Shown: one piece after another, positions 10,927 to 20,828 of the stretch | How the letters are laid out: every line of letters starts with the position of its first letter | Position numbering within the stretch: the stretch's first letter is position 1 | Assembly: GCF_001007995.1 (NCBI RefSeq) | Contig: NZ_CP011389.1 | Location: forward strand, 2,952,501-3,016,500 | DNA: 64,000 bases | DNA from: Deinococcus soli (ex Cha et al. 2016) | GTDB taxonomy: Bacteria > Deinococcota > Deinococci > Deinococcales > Deinococcaceae | Direction: 5' to 3' | Made by a program: the position numbers and the translations under genes | Notes under the pieces: model-generated | What the model saw: only the letters and a program-made list of their open reading frames with translations | Databases searched by the model: none | Told to the model about the DNA's origin: nothing

Positions 10927-12288
10927 TCAGCCTTTGCGGTGGCCGAGCATCAGGTCGCGGTGCACGACCTTGGCGCGCGGGCGGCCCTGCGCCTGCCCCT
11001 CGGCGAGTTCGTGCGCGTCGAGGACCTGCCAGTCGTGGAAGGAGTAGACCTGCACGCCCTTCCCGCGCAGCAGGGCGTCCACGGCCTCACGGGTGGGGTG
11101 GGCGGCGCCGGGTAGCTTACCGTCCTTCGCGTCGGCCAGCAGGTGCGCGACGGTGTCGGTGGCGTCCTTGCGGTTCGTGCCGACCACGCCGCTGGGGCCG
11201 CGTTTGATCCACCCGGCGGTGTACTCGCCCACGCGGCCCACCACGCGGCCCTCGTCGTTGGCGATCACGCCGCGTTTCTCGTCGAAGGGCACGCCGGGCA
11301 GCGCCACGCCGCGGTACCCGACCGAGCGGAGCACCATCTGCACTGGCAGCACCTCGAACTCGCCGGTACCGACGGCGTTGCCGTTCTCGTCCAGGCGGTT
11401 GCGCTCGACCTTCAGGCCGCCCACGCGGCCCTGGCCGTCGTCGAGGATCTCGACGGGGGAAACCAGGAAGCGCAGGTGCACGCGCCGCGCCTTGCCCTCG
11501 GCTTCGCGGGAGGCGAAGTCCCGCAGGACCTCCACGTTCTTCTTCTTGGTGTTGTCGGTGATCGCGGCCTCCTCGGCCTCGCTCAGCGCGATCTCCTCCG
11601 GCTTCACGACGGGTTCCGCGGCATGCAGTTCCCCGAACTCGCGCAGTTCCTTGGTGGTGAAGGCAGCCTGCGCGGGCCCGCGGCGGCCCAGCACCCACAC
11701 GTCCTGCACGTGGCTGGCGTCCAGCGCGGTCAGGGCGTGCGCGGCGATATCGCTCTCGTGGAGCTCCTGCGCGGTCTTCACGAGGATGCGGCTCACGTCC
11801 AGCGCGACGTTGCCCACGCCGACCACGGCGACGCCGCTGGCGCTGAGGACCATCTCGCGCGCGGCGGCGTCCGGGTGGCCGTTGTACCAAGCGACGAACT
11901 CGGTGGCGCTCATACTGCCCGTCAGGTCCTCGCCGGGAATGCCCAGGCGGCGGTCGCTGCTGGCCCCGACGGTGTACAACACGGCGTCGTAGTGGGTCAG
12001 GGCATCCTCGTGGGTGAGGTCGGTGCCGAATTCCACGTTGCCCAGGAAGCGCACGCGCGGGTCGCCGAGCGTCTTCTCGAAGCCGCGCGTGACGCTCTTG
12101 ATCGTCAGGTGGTCGGGCGCCACGCCGTAGCGCACCAGGCCGTAGGGGGTGGGGAGGCGATCGTAGACGTCCACCTGGGCGGGCAGGTCGGTCTGTTTCA
12201 GGAGGGCTTCGGTGGCGAAGATGCCGCTGGGGCCGCTGCCGATCACGGCGACGCGCAGGGGGCGTTCGGGGATGTAAGTCTGGGTCAT
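10927..12288 (-). CDS. Ferredoxin/adrenodoxin-type NADP+ reductase (FprA-like)
   Basis: FAD flavoprotein of 453 residues that exchanges electrons between NADPH and ferredoxin. The FAD-binding GSGPSGIFATEALLK is at residues 17-31, PTPYGLVRYGVAPDH follows (hallmark of the adrenodoxin reductase/FprA group), the NADP site VVGVGNVALDVSRIL lies near 155-170, and the C-terminal IKRGPSGVVGTNRKDA loop matches this family. The ATG at 12288 has TAGACT (12300-12295) 6 nt upstream and no Shine-Dalgarno, so a leaderless start is likely. Possible donor for Fe-S cluster or P450 reactions, including the P450 at 20829, by inference only. Confidence 0.9.
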   Translation of the reverse strand: MTQTYIPERPLRVAVIGSGPSGIFATEALLKQTDLPAQVDVYDRLPTPYGLVRYGVAPDHLTIKSVTRGFEKTLGDPRVRFLGNVEFGTDLTHEDALTHYDAVLYTVGASSDRRLGIPGEDLTGSMSATEFVAWYNGHPDAAAREMVLSASGVAVVGVGNVALDVSRILVKTAQELHESDIAAHALTALDASHVQDVWVLGRRGPAQAAFTTKELREFGELHAAEPVVKPEEIALSEAEEAAITDNTKKKNVEVLRDFASREAEGKARRVHLRFLVSPVEILDDGQGRVGGLKVERNRLDENGNAVGTGEFEVLPVQMVLRSVGYRGVALPGVPFDEKRGVIANDEGRVVGRVGEYTAGWIKRGPSGVVGTNRKDATDTVAHLLADAKDGKLPGAAHPTREAVDALLRGKGVQVYSFHDWQVLDAHELAEGQAQGRPRAKVVHRDLMLGHRKG

Positions 12289-12386
12289 CGCCCGAGTCTA
12301 TGCACACGCGGGGCGCGCTGGGAATGCCAACCGTCCAGGATTCGTGTCACATGTACAGAAACAGGGCTGGACAGGGGAGGGGTACG

Positions 12387-12417
12387 AAAGCCGCCGCTCC
12401 CGGGTGGGGGCGGCGGC
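12387..12417 (-). terminator. Terminator of the Crp/Fnr gene
   Basis: Minus-strand stem GCCGCCGC/GCGGCGGC (12417-12410 with 12397-12390) followed by CTTTC, 17 nt after the regulator's stop. The U run is short. Confidence 0.6.
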
Positions 12418-12433
12418 GCGGTGACGCTGAGGG

Positions 12434-13048
12434 TTACGCGGCGGCGATGTCGGCCAGGGCCGATTCGTTCTTCAGGGTGATCTTGCCGTAGCCGGCGCTG
12501 ATCACGCCCTCGCGCGAGAGCTCCCCGACGACCTTGGTGACGGTCTCACGGACCGACCCGACGGCGGCGGCCAGTTCGTCGTGCGTGGCGTAGATCATGG
12601 TCTCGCCGCTGTCGAGCTGGGTGGCCAGCGCGGTGTCCTTGAGTTCCAGCAGTTCCCCGGCGATGCGGGCGCGCAGTCGCTTGCCGACGAGGCGGTAGAT
12701 GCTCTCGTAGGCGCGCTCCAGGGTCCGCACGAGGTGGGTGGTGACGTGCAGGTTGTCCTCGGCGCTCATCAGGGCGGGGTTGATCACGTCGATGCTGGAG
12801 TCGGTGACGGCCTCGGCGAAGTAGGCGCGGTTCACGCCGGCCAGGGCTTCCTCGCCGAAGTACTCGCCGGGTTTGACGTAGCGCAGGGTCAGGCCGTTGC
12901 CGTCGTCGTCCATGGTGTGCACGCGCACGAGGCCGGTGGAGACGCGGTAGAGCATGTCGCTCTTGCCGGGGTAGAGGATGACGGCGCCGGGGCGGTAGGT
13001 CACGGTGTCCACGAAGGTCCGGGTACTGGTGCGGGTGTTGGTAAGCAT
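12434..13048 (-). CDS. Crp/Fnr-family transcription regulator
   Basis: DNA-binding regulator of 204 residues. An N-terminal cyclic-nucleotide-binding-fold domain (about 15-115) contains YPGKSDMLYRVSTGLVRV and the loop GEYFGEEALAG, which matches the cNMP phosphate-binding cassette except that the usual Arg-Ser/Thr pair is replaced. There is a long dimerisation helix, then a winged helix near 155-200 with GSVRETVTKVVGELSREG as recognition helix. It resembles the stress regulator DdrI of D. radiodurans in size and style, but that is not proven here. Its promoter is at 13159-13131, with a palindrome just upstream. Confidence 0.85.
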   Translation of the reverse strand: MLTNTRTSTRTFVDTVTYRPGAVILYPGKSDMLYRVSTGLVRVHTMDDDGNGLTLRYVKPGEYFGEEALAGVNRAYFAEAVTDSSIDVINPALMSAEDNLHVTTHLVRTLERAYESIYRLVGKRLRARIAGELLELKDTALATQLDSGETMIYATHDELAAAVGSVRETVTKVVGELSREGVISAGYGKITLKNESALADIAAA

Positions 13049-13130
13049 TCGTGTCGCCTCCTTGGGCGGGGGTGAGGTGGGTTCGCGGGTGCCGGGGGGC
13101 GGGGCAGGGCCCCTTTCCCGACGTGCTCAC

Positions 13131-13159
13131 AGTGTAACTCAATCTCACTTTTTTGTAAA
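13131..13159 (-). promoter_or_regulatory. Promoter of the Crp/Fnr gene
   Basis: Minus-strand TTTACA (13159-13154) and TACACT (13136-13131) with a 17-nt spacer, in an AT-rich patch that stands out from the surrounding DNA. Predicted start is about 75 nt before the gene. Confidence 0.7.
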
Positions 13160-13173
13160 CAGTTTTGTTTCTT

Positions 13174-13191
13174 TAATCTGGCTTTAGATTA
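13174..13191. promoter_or_regulatory. Candidate operator upstream of the Crp/Fnr promoter
   Basis: A perfect 6-bp inverted repeat TAATCT-N6-AGATTA, centred about 24 bp upstream of the -35 box, where an activator would bind. It is not the classical TGTGA-N6-TCACA Crp site. Autoregulation or control by another factor is possible. Confidence 0.4.
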
Positions 13192-13315
13192 CAGATTCTC
13201 GCCTGGGCCTCCGTCGCACAGACCCGCACCAGCACGGCGTGCACCGCCGCAGTGTGCGCCGCCGCGCCTCACCGGCCCCTCACGGCGCAGCGAATAAAGA
13301 CAGCGGGAATAAAGA

Positions 13316-13348
13316 AACCGGGGTGGGCGGTGACGCCGCACCCCGGTT
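13316..13348 (-). terminator. Terminator of gyrA
   Basis: Minus-strand stem AACCGGGGTG/CACCCCGGTT (13348-13339 with 13325-13316) followed by TCTTTATTC, directly after the gyrA stop. Good intrinsic terminator. Confidence 0.75.
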
Positions 13349-13362
13349 CCGGTGTCAGGGGG

Positions 13363-15798
<2,436 letters not shown>

Positions 15799-16024
15799 GT
15801 GGCTCCAGTCGTGAGGCTGCTGCGGCCCGGCAGTGGCGCCGCGTCAGCCTGAAATGTCGAGGCCCGGCCTGTCCGGGAATGGATTGATTCTACCACACCC
15901 ATTCTGCTATTGGCGTAATAGAACCGGCTCCCTCAATGACCCCATTGTACCCCAGAATTCCCGCGCCACACCGTCACTCCCGCCACCCCGACCCCGGTGG
16001 CCGACCCGTCAGACTGCACCCTCC

Positions 16025-16714
16025 ATGACCCCCTCCGAACAGCCACCCGGCGGGCTCCTCAATTTCCGCCGCAGCCTCCCCGGCCTGTCCCGCAGCGATA
16101 CCCTCAGCCGCCTCACGCCAGACGGTCGGCGCGACCTGAAGGCCCTGAACTTCAGCCGCATCATCGACCTGCGCAGCCGCACCGAACGCGCGGCCGATCC
16201 ACCCCCGTTCCTGGGCCACCCCGCCTACCTGAACCTGCCCCTGCTGCCGTGGCGCCACCGCGCCCTTAACGAAGCCAGCGCCGCCGCCCGCAGTAACGCC
16301 GACCACATGACCGCCACGCTCGACCACGCGCCCAACCAGATCGTGACGGTCCTGGGCGTGATCCTCGACGCCCCACCCGGCCCCGTCCTCATCCACTGCC
16401 ACGCAGGCAAGGACCGCACCGGCCTGATCGCCGCGCTGTGCAGCGAACTGGCCGGGCAGACCCGCGACCAGACGGCCGCCGACTACGCCGCCAGCGGCCC
16501 CGCCCTGCGCGACTTCTACCGGGACCAGCAGACCCGCCGCACGCCCGAGCAGTGGGCGCAACTCGCCCCGTTCGTCCCGACCCGCGCCGACGACATCCGG
16601 CACACCCTGACCCACATGGACCATCACTGGGGCCATCTGGACGCGTACCTGAACGCACACGGCCTGCCGCCCGCCGACCTGACCGCCCTGCGGGGCCGCC
16701 TGACCCGGACGTGA
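16025..16714 (+). CDS. Tyrosine/dual-specificity phosphatase (Tyr_phosphatase_3 type)
   Basis: A 229-residue cysteine-based phosphatase. The active-site loop HCHAGKDRTG (near residues 123-132) fits HCxxGxxR(T/S), and the N-terminal pattern FRRSLPGLSRSDTLSRL followed by IIDLRSRTERA is the typical entry of this bacterial and yeast (Siw14-like) group. A C-terminal helical part contains a His-rich stretch. Target unknown; could be phosphotyrosine, phosphoinositide-like or pyrophosphate substrates. The frame is open from 15833, but the ATG at 16025 fits the family and follows CAGACT. A second HCxxG phosphatase lies at 18962. Confidence 0.85.
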   Translation: MTPSEQPPGGLLNFRRSLPGLSRSDTLSRLTPDGRRDLKALNFSRIIDLRSRTERAADPPPFLGHPAYLNLPLLPWRHRALNEASAAARSNADHMTATLDHAPNQIVTVLGVILDAPPGPVLIHCHAGKDRTGLIAALCSELAGQTRDQTAADYAASGPALRDFYRDQQTRRTPEQWAQLAPFVPTRADDIRHTLTHMDHHWGHLDAYLNAHGLPPADLTALRGRLTRT

Positions 16715-16807
16715 AAAACCACGCACGGCGCGGGGGGGGGCGCGCCCCCACCGCCCGGTCCGGCCCGCCGCACGCCCCGCGGCCCAGCGGCATATGATGC
16801 GGGGCAG

Positions 16808-17154
<347 letters not shown>

Positions 17155-17158
<4 letters not shown>

Positions 17159-17490
17159 TCCTCGACCCCCTGCGCACCCTGCCCGGCGTGATCGCCGCCG
17201 CCCTCGTCGGCCCGGACGGCCTGGCCATCGAAGCGCACGGCGACGGCGGCGACGGCCTGGCCGCCGAACTCGCCTCGCTGCGCCAGGGCATGGACCGCAC
17301 CGGCCGCCGCCTCGGGACCGGGGACGTCACCCGCCTCGCCTTCACCAGCGAACGCGTGGAAGTCGTGGCCGTCACCACCGGCCCCTACACCGTCGGCGCC
17401 GCCATGACGCGCGGCAGCGACACCCGCACCGCCCAGCAGACCCTCGCGCGCCTCGCACTCGACATCAGCCTTCCCAGGGAACAGGCGTGA
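17155..17490 (+). CDS. Roadblock/LC7-domain protein 2 of 3
   Basis: A 111-residue Roadblock/LC7 domain: LPGVIAAALVGPDGLAIEAHG is the N-terminal hairpin, followed by a helix (LAAELASLRQGMDRTG), the strand RLAFTSERVEVVAVT and a C-terminal helix. GTG start overlaps the upstream stop by 4 nt (GTGA), and its own stop overlaps the next GTG in the same way. The product may pair with one of its neighbours as a heterodimer; that is an inference from coupling. Confidence 0.8.
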
Positions 17491-17807
17491 TCGAAAGTCT
17501 CATGGACGTGCGCGGCGTGCGCCACACCGCCCTGGTCGGCCCGGACGGCAAGATCGTCGCCAAGGCCGGCCTGACCGAGACCGACCTGCCCGCCGAACTG
17601 ACCCTGGTCGCCGCCGGACGCGCCGTGATCGGCAGCCTCCAGAGCAACCTGAACACCCCCGACTGGCAGGAACTGCTGCTCGACGTGGACGGCGGCCCGG
17701 TACTGCTCACCCCGCACGGCAATCAGGTGCTCCTGACCGCCTTCGACGACGTGGCGAACCTGGGTCGCGTGCGCTTCGCCGTGCGCCGCCTGCTCGGCAC
17801 CGTCTGA
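17487..17807 (+). CDS. Roadblock/LC7-domain protein 3 of 3
   Basis: A 106-residue Roadblock/LC7 domain: MDVRGVRHTALVGPDGKIVAKAG, a helix with TLVAAGRAVIGSLQSNL, then WQELLLDVDGGPVLLTPHG and VLLTAFDDVANLGRVRF, the most canonical of the three. GTG 17487 overlaps the previous stop by 4 nt. A terminator at 17823-17846 closes the operon before hemB. Confidence 0.85.
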   Translation: MIESLMDVRGVRHTALVGPDGKIVAKAGLTETDLPAELTLVAAGRAVIGSLQSNLNTPDWQELLLDVDGGPVLLTPHGNQVLLTAFDDVANLGRVRFAVRRLLGTV

Positions 17808-17822
17808 TTCCACTCCACGGAG

Positions 17823-17846
17823 GCTCCCCACCCCGGGGAGCTTTTT
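17823..17846 (+). terminator. Terminator of the Roadblock operon
   Basis: Stem GCTCCCC/GGGGAGC (17823-17829 with 17835-17841) followed by TTTTT, 15 nt after the last Roadblock stop. Good intrinsic terminator. Confidence 0.8.
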
Positions 17847-17901
17847 CATGCCCCGGAGGTCCGTTGCATTCGTCCCGCCGCGCGCGCGGTAGCGTACGGG
17901 C

Positions 17902-18903
17902 ATGGACCGTCCCCGCCGCCTGCGCCGCACGCCCGCCCTGCGCGCCCTGACCCGCGAGGTGCACCTGCACCCCAGCCAGTTCATCCACCCGATCTTCGTG
18001 CACGAGCGGGATACCGTGACCGACATCGCCACCATGCCCGGCGTGCAGCGCCACTCCATCGAGAGTGCCGTCCAGCAGGCCCGCGAGGCTCTGGCCCTGG
18101 GCGTGCCCAGCGTGATCCTCTTCGGCATTCCCGACCACAAGGACGCCGTGGGCACCCAGGCGTACGCCGAGGAGGGCATCATCCAGCGGGCCACCCGCGC
18201 GATCAAGGCCAGCGTGCCCGGCATCAACGTCATCGCGGATACCTGCCTGTGCGAGTACACCGACCACGGCCACTGCGGCCCGCTGTGCGAGGTGCCCGGC
18301 CTGAGCGGCGCGGACGCCTGGACGGTCGACAACGACGCCAGCCTCGCCCTGCTCGCGCAGACCGCCGTGTCCCAGGCCCGCGCGGGCGCCGACGTGATCG
18401 CGCCCAGCGCCATGATGGACGGACAGGTCGCCGCGATCCGCGCGGCGCTGGACGACGCGGGCTTCACGCACGTACCCGTCATGAGCTACGCCGTGAAGTA
18501 CGCCAGCGCCTACTATGGCCCCTTCCGCGACGCGGCCGGCAGTACCCCCAGTGTCGGCAACCGCGCCACCTACCAGATGGATCCCGCCGGAGGCTACCGC
18601 GAGGCCCTGCGCGAGGCCCGCCTGGACGCCGAGCAGGGCGCGGACACCCTGATGGTCAAACCCGCCCTGGCGTACCTGGACGTCCTGAACCTCCTCAAGC
18701 GCGAATTCGACCTGCCCGTCGTGGCGTACAACGTCAGCGGCGAGTACTCGCTGATCAAGGCCGCCGCCGCCGCCGGGTTCATGGACGAACGCCGCACCGT
18801 CCTGGAAACCCTGACCGGCATGCGCCGCGCCGGCGCGGACGCCATCATCACGTACCACGCCATGGACGCCGCCCGCTGGCTGGCTGAGCAGGTCATCCTG
18901 TGA
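17902..18903 (+). CDS. hemB: Porphobilinogen synthase (delta-aminolevulinate dehydratase)
   Basis: Condenses two 5-aminolevulinate molecules to porphobilinogen, an early step of heme synthesis. The 333-residue TIM barrel has the zinc-ligand segment DTCLCEYTDHGHCG with three Cys, and the two Schiff-base lysines in SYAVKYASAYYGPFRDA and TLMVKPALAYLD. The ATG at 17902 is 6 nt after TAGCGT (17890-17895) with no Shine-Dalgarno, so probably leaderless. The second phosphatase and an IsdG-like protein follow on the same strand. HemQ at 42511 acts late in the same pathway. Confidence 0.97.
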   Translation: MDRPRRLRRTPALRALTREVHLHPSQFIHPIFVHERDTVTDIATMPGVQRHSIESAVQQAREALALGVPSVILFGIPDHKDAVGTQAYAEEGIIQRATRAIKASVPGINVIADTCLCEYTDHGHCGPLCEVPGLSGADAWTVDNDASLALLAQTAVSQARAGADVIAPSAMMDGQVAAIRAALDDAGFTHVPVMSYAVKYASAYYGPFRDAAGSTPSVGNRATYQMDPAGGYREALREARLDAEQGADTLMVKPALAYLDVLNLLKREFDLPVVAYNVSGEYSLIKAAAAAGFMDERRTVLETLTGMRRAGADAIITYHAMDAARWLAEQVIL

Positions 18904-18961
18904 CGGCGAATCAAGAAAGGCGAGGGGCCGCCCCCGAGCCTGTGGCCACCGGAGGCCGCGC

Positions 18962-19501
18962 GTGACCAGCGCCGTCAACCCCATCCGCGTGGACTGGATT
19001 CCCACCGGCCTGTGGCCCGGCCGTCTGGGCCTGACCTTCGCGCCCGGCAAGAAGGGCGGCAGCGTGTACCAGCCGGGCGTCACCCACGACCGCAGCGTCG
19101 AAGAGGACATGCAGACCCTCGCGCAGCAGGGCACGAACGTCATCGCGCCGCTGATCGAGGACTTCGAGTTCGACCTGCTCGGCATGGACGGCTACCACGA
19201 CGCCGCCCACGAATACAGCATCGAGGTCGCGCCGTACCCCATCCCCGACGGGCACGCGCCGCACGACCCGCGTGACTTCGCCGCGTACGTGGACGAACTC
19301 ATGACCCACCTGCTCGACGGGCGCAGCGTCGTCGTGCACTGCCGGGGCGGCCTGGGCCGCGCGGGCCTGACCGCCGCGTGCCTGCTCGTGCAGGGTGGCC
19401 TGAACGCCGAGGGCGCCATCGCCCTGGTCCGCGAGACCCGCAGCCCGAACGCCATCGAAACGGCGCAGCAGGAACAGTTCATCCACGACTTCGCCCAGTG
19501 A
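18962..19501 (+). CDS. Cyclin-dependent-kinase-inhibitor-3-like protein phosphatase
   Basis: A 179-residue member of the dual-specificity/tyrosine phosphatase superfamily. The P-loop VVHCRGGLGRAGLTAACLL has the catalytic Cys and Arg; an acidic loop (YPIPDGHAPHDP) may hold the general acid Asp. N-terminal residues DWIPTGLWPGRLGLTFAPG match the CDKN3-like group. GTG 18962 is 58 nt after hemB. Substrate unknown. Genes 18962, 19515 and 19846 run in the same direction with short gaps. Confidence 0.8.
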   Translation: MTSAVNPIRVDWIPTGLWPGRLGLTFAPGKKGGSVYQPGVTHDRSVEEDMQTLAQQGTNVIAPLIEDFEFDLLGMDGYHDAAHEYSIEVAPYPIPDGHAPHDPRDFAAYVDELMTHLLDGRSVVVHCRGGLGRAGLTAACLLVQGGLNAEGAIALVRETRSPNAIETAQQEQFIHDFAQ

Positions 19502-19514
19502 CTGGAGGGCTCCC

Positions 19515-19817
19515 ATGATCAGCGTTGCTAACCGCATCCACGTGAAACCCGAGTACCACGACGCGTTCGAGGCGCGTTTCCGCGAGCGGGCCGGACTGGT
19601 GGACGGCATGCCCGGCTTCATCGCCAACCACGTCCTGCGCCCCACCCGGGACGGCGACCCGTTCGTGGTGCTGACGTTCTGGGAGTCCCACGAGGCCTTC
19701 GAAGCCTGGACGACCAGCGACGCCTTCCGGCAGGGGCACGCCCGCAGCGGCACCCTCCCCAAGGACGCCTTCAGCGGTCCGAACGTCCTGGAAATCCATG
19801 AGGTTGTCGCCCGCTGA
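19515..19817 (+). CDS. ABM-domain protein, probable IsdG/HmoB-type heme monooxygenase
   Basis: A 100-residue antibiotic-biosynthesis-monooxygenase fold. The three residues that define heme-degrading IsdG/IsdI are in place: Asn6 (SVANRIHV), Trp65 (FEAWTTSD) and His75 (FRQGHARSG), against Asn7, Trp67 and His77 in IsdG. It should therefore open the heme ring to release iron. GGAGGG lies 8 nt before the ATG. Closeness to hemB fits a heme-balance role. Activity is inferred from these residues only. Confidence 0.75.
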   Translation: MISVANRIHVKPEYHDAFEARFRERAGLVDGMPGFIANHVLRPTRDGDPFVVLTFWESHEAFEAWTTSDAFRQGHARSGTLPKDAFSGPNVLEIHEVVAR

Positions 19818-19845
19818 GCGGAACCGTCAGGGCTACACTGGACGC

Positions 19846-20340
19846 ATGAAGCCTCCTGCCCTGCTCGGCGCGGCCCTGCTCGCCTCCGTCCTCGGCGCGT
19901 GCGCCCCGGCCGTGACTGCCCCGCAGACCGGGCGCATCGTGAATACCCGCACGGGTGAGGAGGGCACGGTGACCTTTACGCGCGGGACCCTCACGCCCCG
20001 CCTGGGTGACCCGTTCGCGCCGGACAACGCGACCATCCGCATCGGCGGGCGCACGTACGTGGGCCGCACGTACCTGCTCGGGGGCGGCGCGCTGCCCGGC
20101 GGGCTGGGCTTCAGCGTGGCGTTCGGCGCGAGCAGCGGTACGGACGGCAGCACCTTCACGGGTGGCGGCACCCGCGTCGAGGGGGGCCGCCCGGTGCCCG
20201 CCTTCACCGGGAACCTGATCGCCCGAGCCGAGGGTGATCCGCCCGCCCTGCTGACCTGCACCCTGACCGTGGACGCTCAGGAGCGCGGCATCGGCGAGTG
20301 CTTCGACGGGGTGGGCACCCGCTACGCCCTCCAGTTCTGA
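19846..20340 (+). CDS. Predicted lipoprotein, function unknown
   Basis: A 164-residue lipoprotein: hydrophobic leader and lipobox VLGAC at Cys19. The mature part is Gly/Thr-rich with short alternating strands (TGRIVNTRTGEEGTVTF, ATIRIGGRTYVGRTYLLGG) and two Cys near the end (LLTCTLTVDAQERGIGEC) that may form a disulfide. The end resembles the Cys-strand pattern of the secreted repeat protein at 9689. Leaderless layout: TACACT at 19834-19839, 6 nt before the ATG. Followed directly by a structured repeat. Confidence 0.7.
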   Translation: MKPPALLGAALLASVLGACAPAVTAPQTGRIVNTRTGEEGTVTFTRGTLTPRLGDPFAPDNATIRIGGRTYVGRTYLLGGGALPGGLGFSVAFGASSGTDGSTFTGGGTRVEGGRPVPAFTGNLIARAEGDPPALLTCTLTVDAQERGIGECFDGVGTRYALQF

Positions 20341-20476
20341 ATGGAGCCTCCGGTTGAAAGGTTTGCAGAATCGTTCAACCCGAGCGGATGCGAGTGGGAG
20401 TGAGGCGGCATCTGGGAATGAAGACGACAACCCGGTGGGGTGCCGGGTGGTCGTCAAAGTGGACGGATGCCGAATG
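20341..20476 (+). repeat. Structured intergenic repeat, copy C
   Basis: Third and most diverged copy of a two-hairpin repeat (compare 29720-29856 and 34137-34272). Order: CCTCCGG end, hairpin 1 (TTGAA/TTCAA, 20354-20358 and 20374-20378), core CCGAGCGGATGCGAG at 20380-20394, hairpin 2 (20423-20435 with 20443-20455, 12 of 13 pairs), then CGGATGCCG. Hairpin 2 has a different sequence from the other copies but still pairs. It lies after the 19846 gene and ends on the ATG of the next gene. Confidence 0.8.
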
Positions 20477-20824
20477 AGCGCATTGGTGGGGGAGAGGCCG
20501 CGCGTGGTGTGCCTGTGCGGCAGCGTGCGCTTCCTGGCCGAGTTCGATGCGGCGTCGCTGGCCGAGACGCTGGCAGGCCGGATCGTCCTGAGTGTCGGCA
20601 GTCACCGCCAGCGCGACGAGGACGCCCTGGCGCACCTGAGCAGCGCCGAGCGGGCCGCCGCGCTGGAGCGCCTGGGTGAACTGCACCTGCGCAAGATCGA
20701 CCTCGCGGACGAGGTGCTCGTCGTCAACCCCGGCGGGTACGTGGGGGAGTCGACCCGCCGGGAGATCGCGTACGCGCGGCAGGCGGGGAAGCCTGTGCGG
20801 AGCCTCGAACCGCTGAGCGTGTAG
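20474..20824 (+). CDS. Conserved hypothetical, nucleoside deoxyribosyltransferase-like fold
   Basis: A 116-residue protein starting MSALVGERPRVVCLCGSVRF. The pattern VCLCGSVRF, then LADEVLVVNPGGYVGESTRREIAYARQAGKPV resembles small nucleoside 2-deoxyribosyltransferase-like proteins (CGSxRF at the start, VxNPGGYIGxSTxxEIxYA near the end). Substrate not known. The open frame extends to 20354, but that part lies inside repeat copy C, so the ATG at 20474 is preferred. Confidence 0.75.
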   Translation: MSALVGERPRVVCLCGSVRFLAEFDAASLAETLAGRIVLSVGSHRQRDEDALAHLSSAERAAALERLGELHLRKIDLADEVLVVNPGGYVGESTRREIAYARQAGKPVRSLEPLSV

Positions 20825-20828
20825 GGGT

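Noticed and set aside
20354..20473. N-terminal extension of the 20474 protein
   Set aside because: These codons lie inside the structured repeat copy C, and the family-like sequence begins after 20474.
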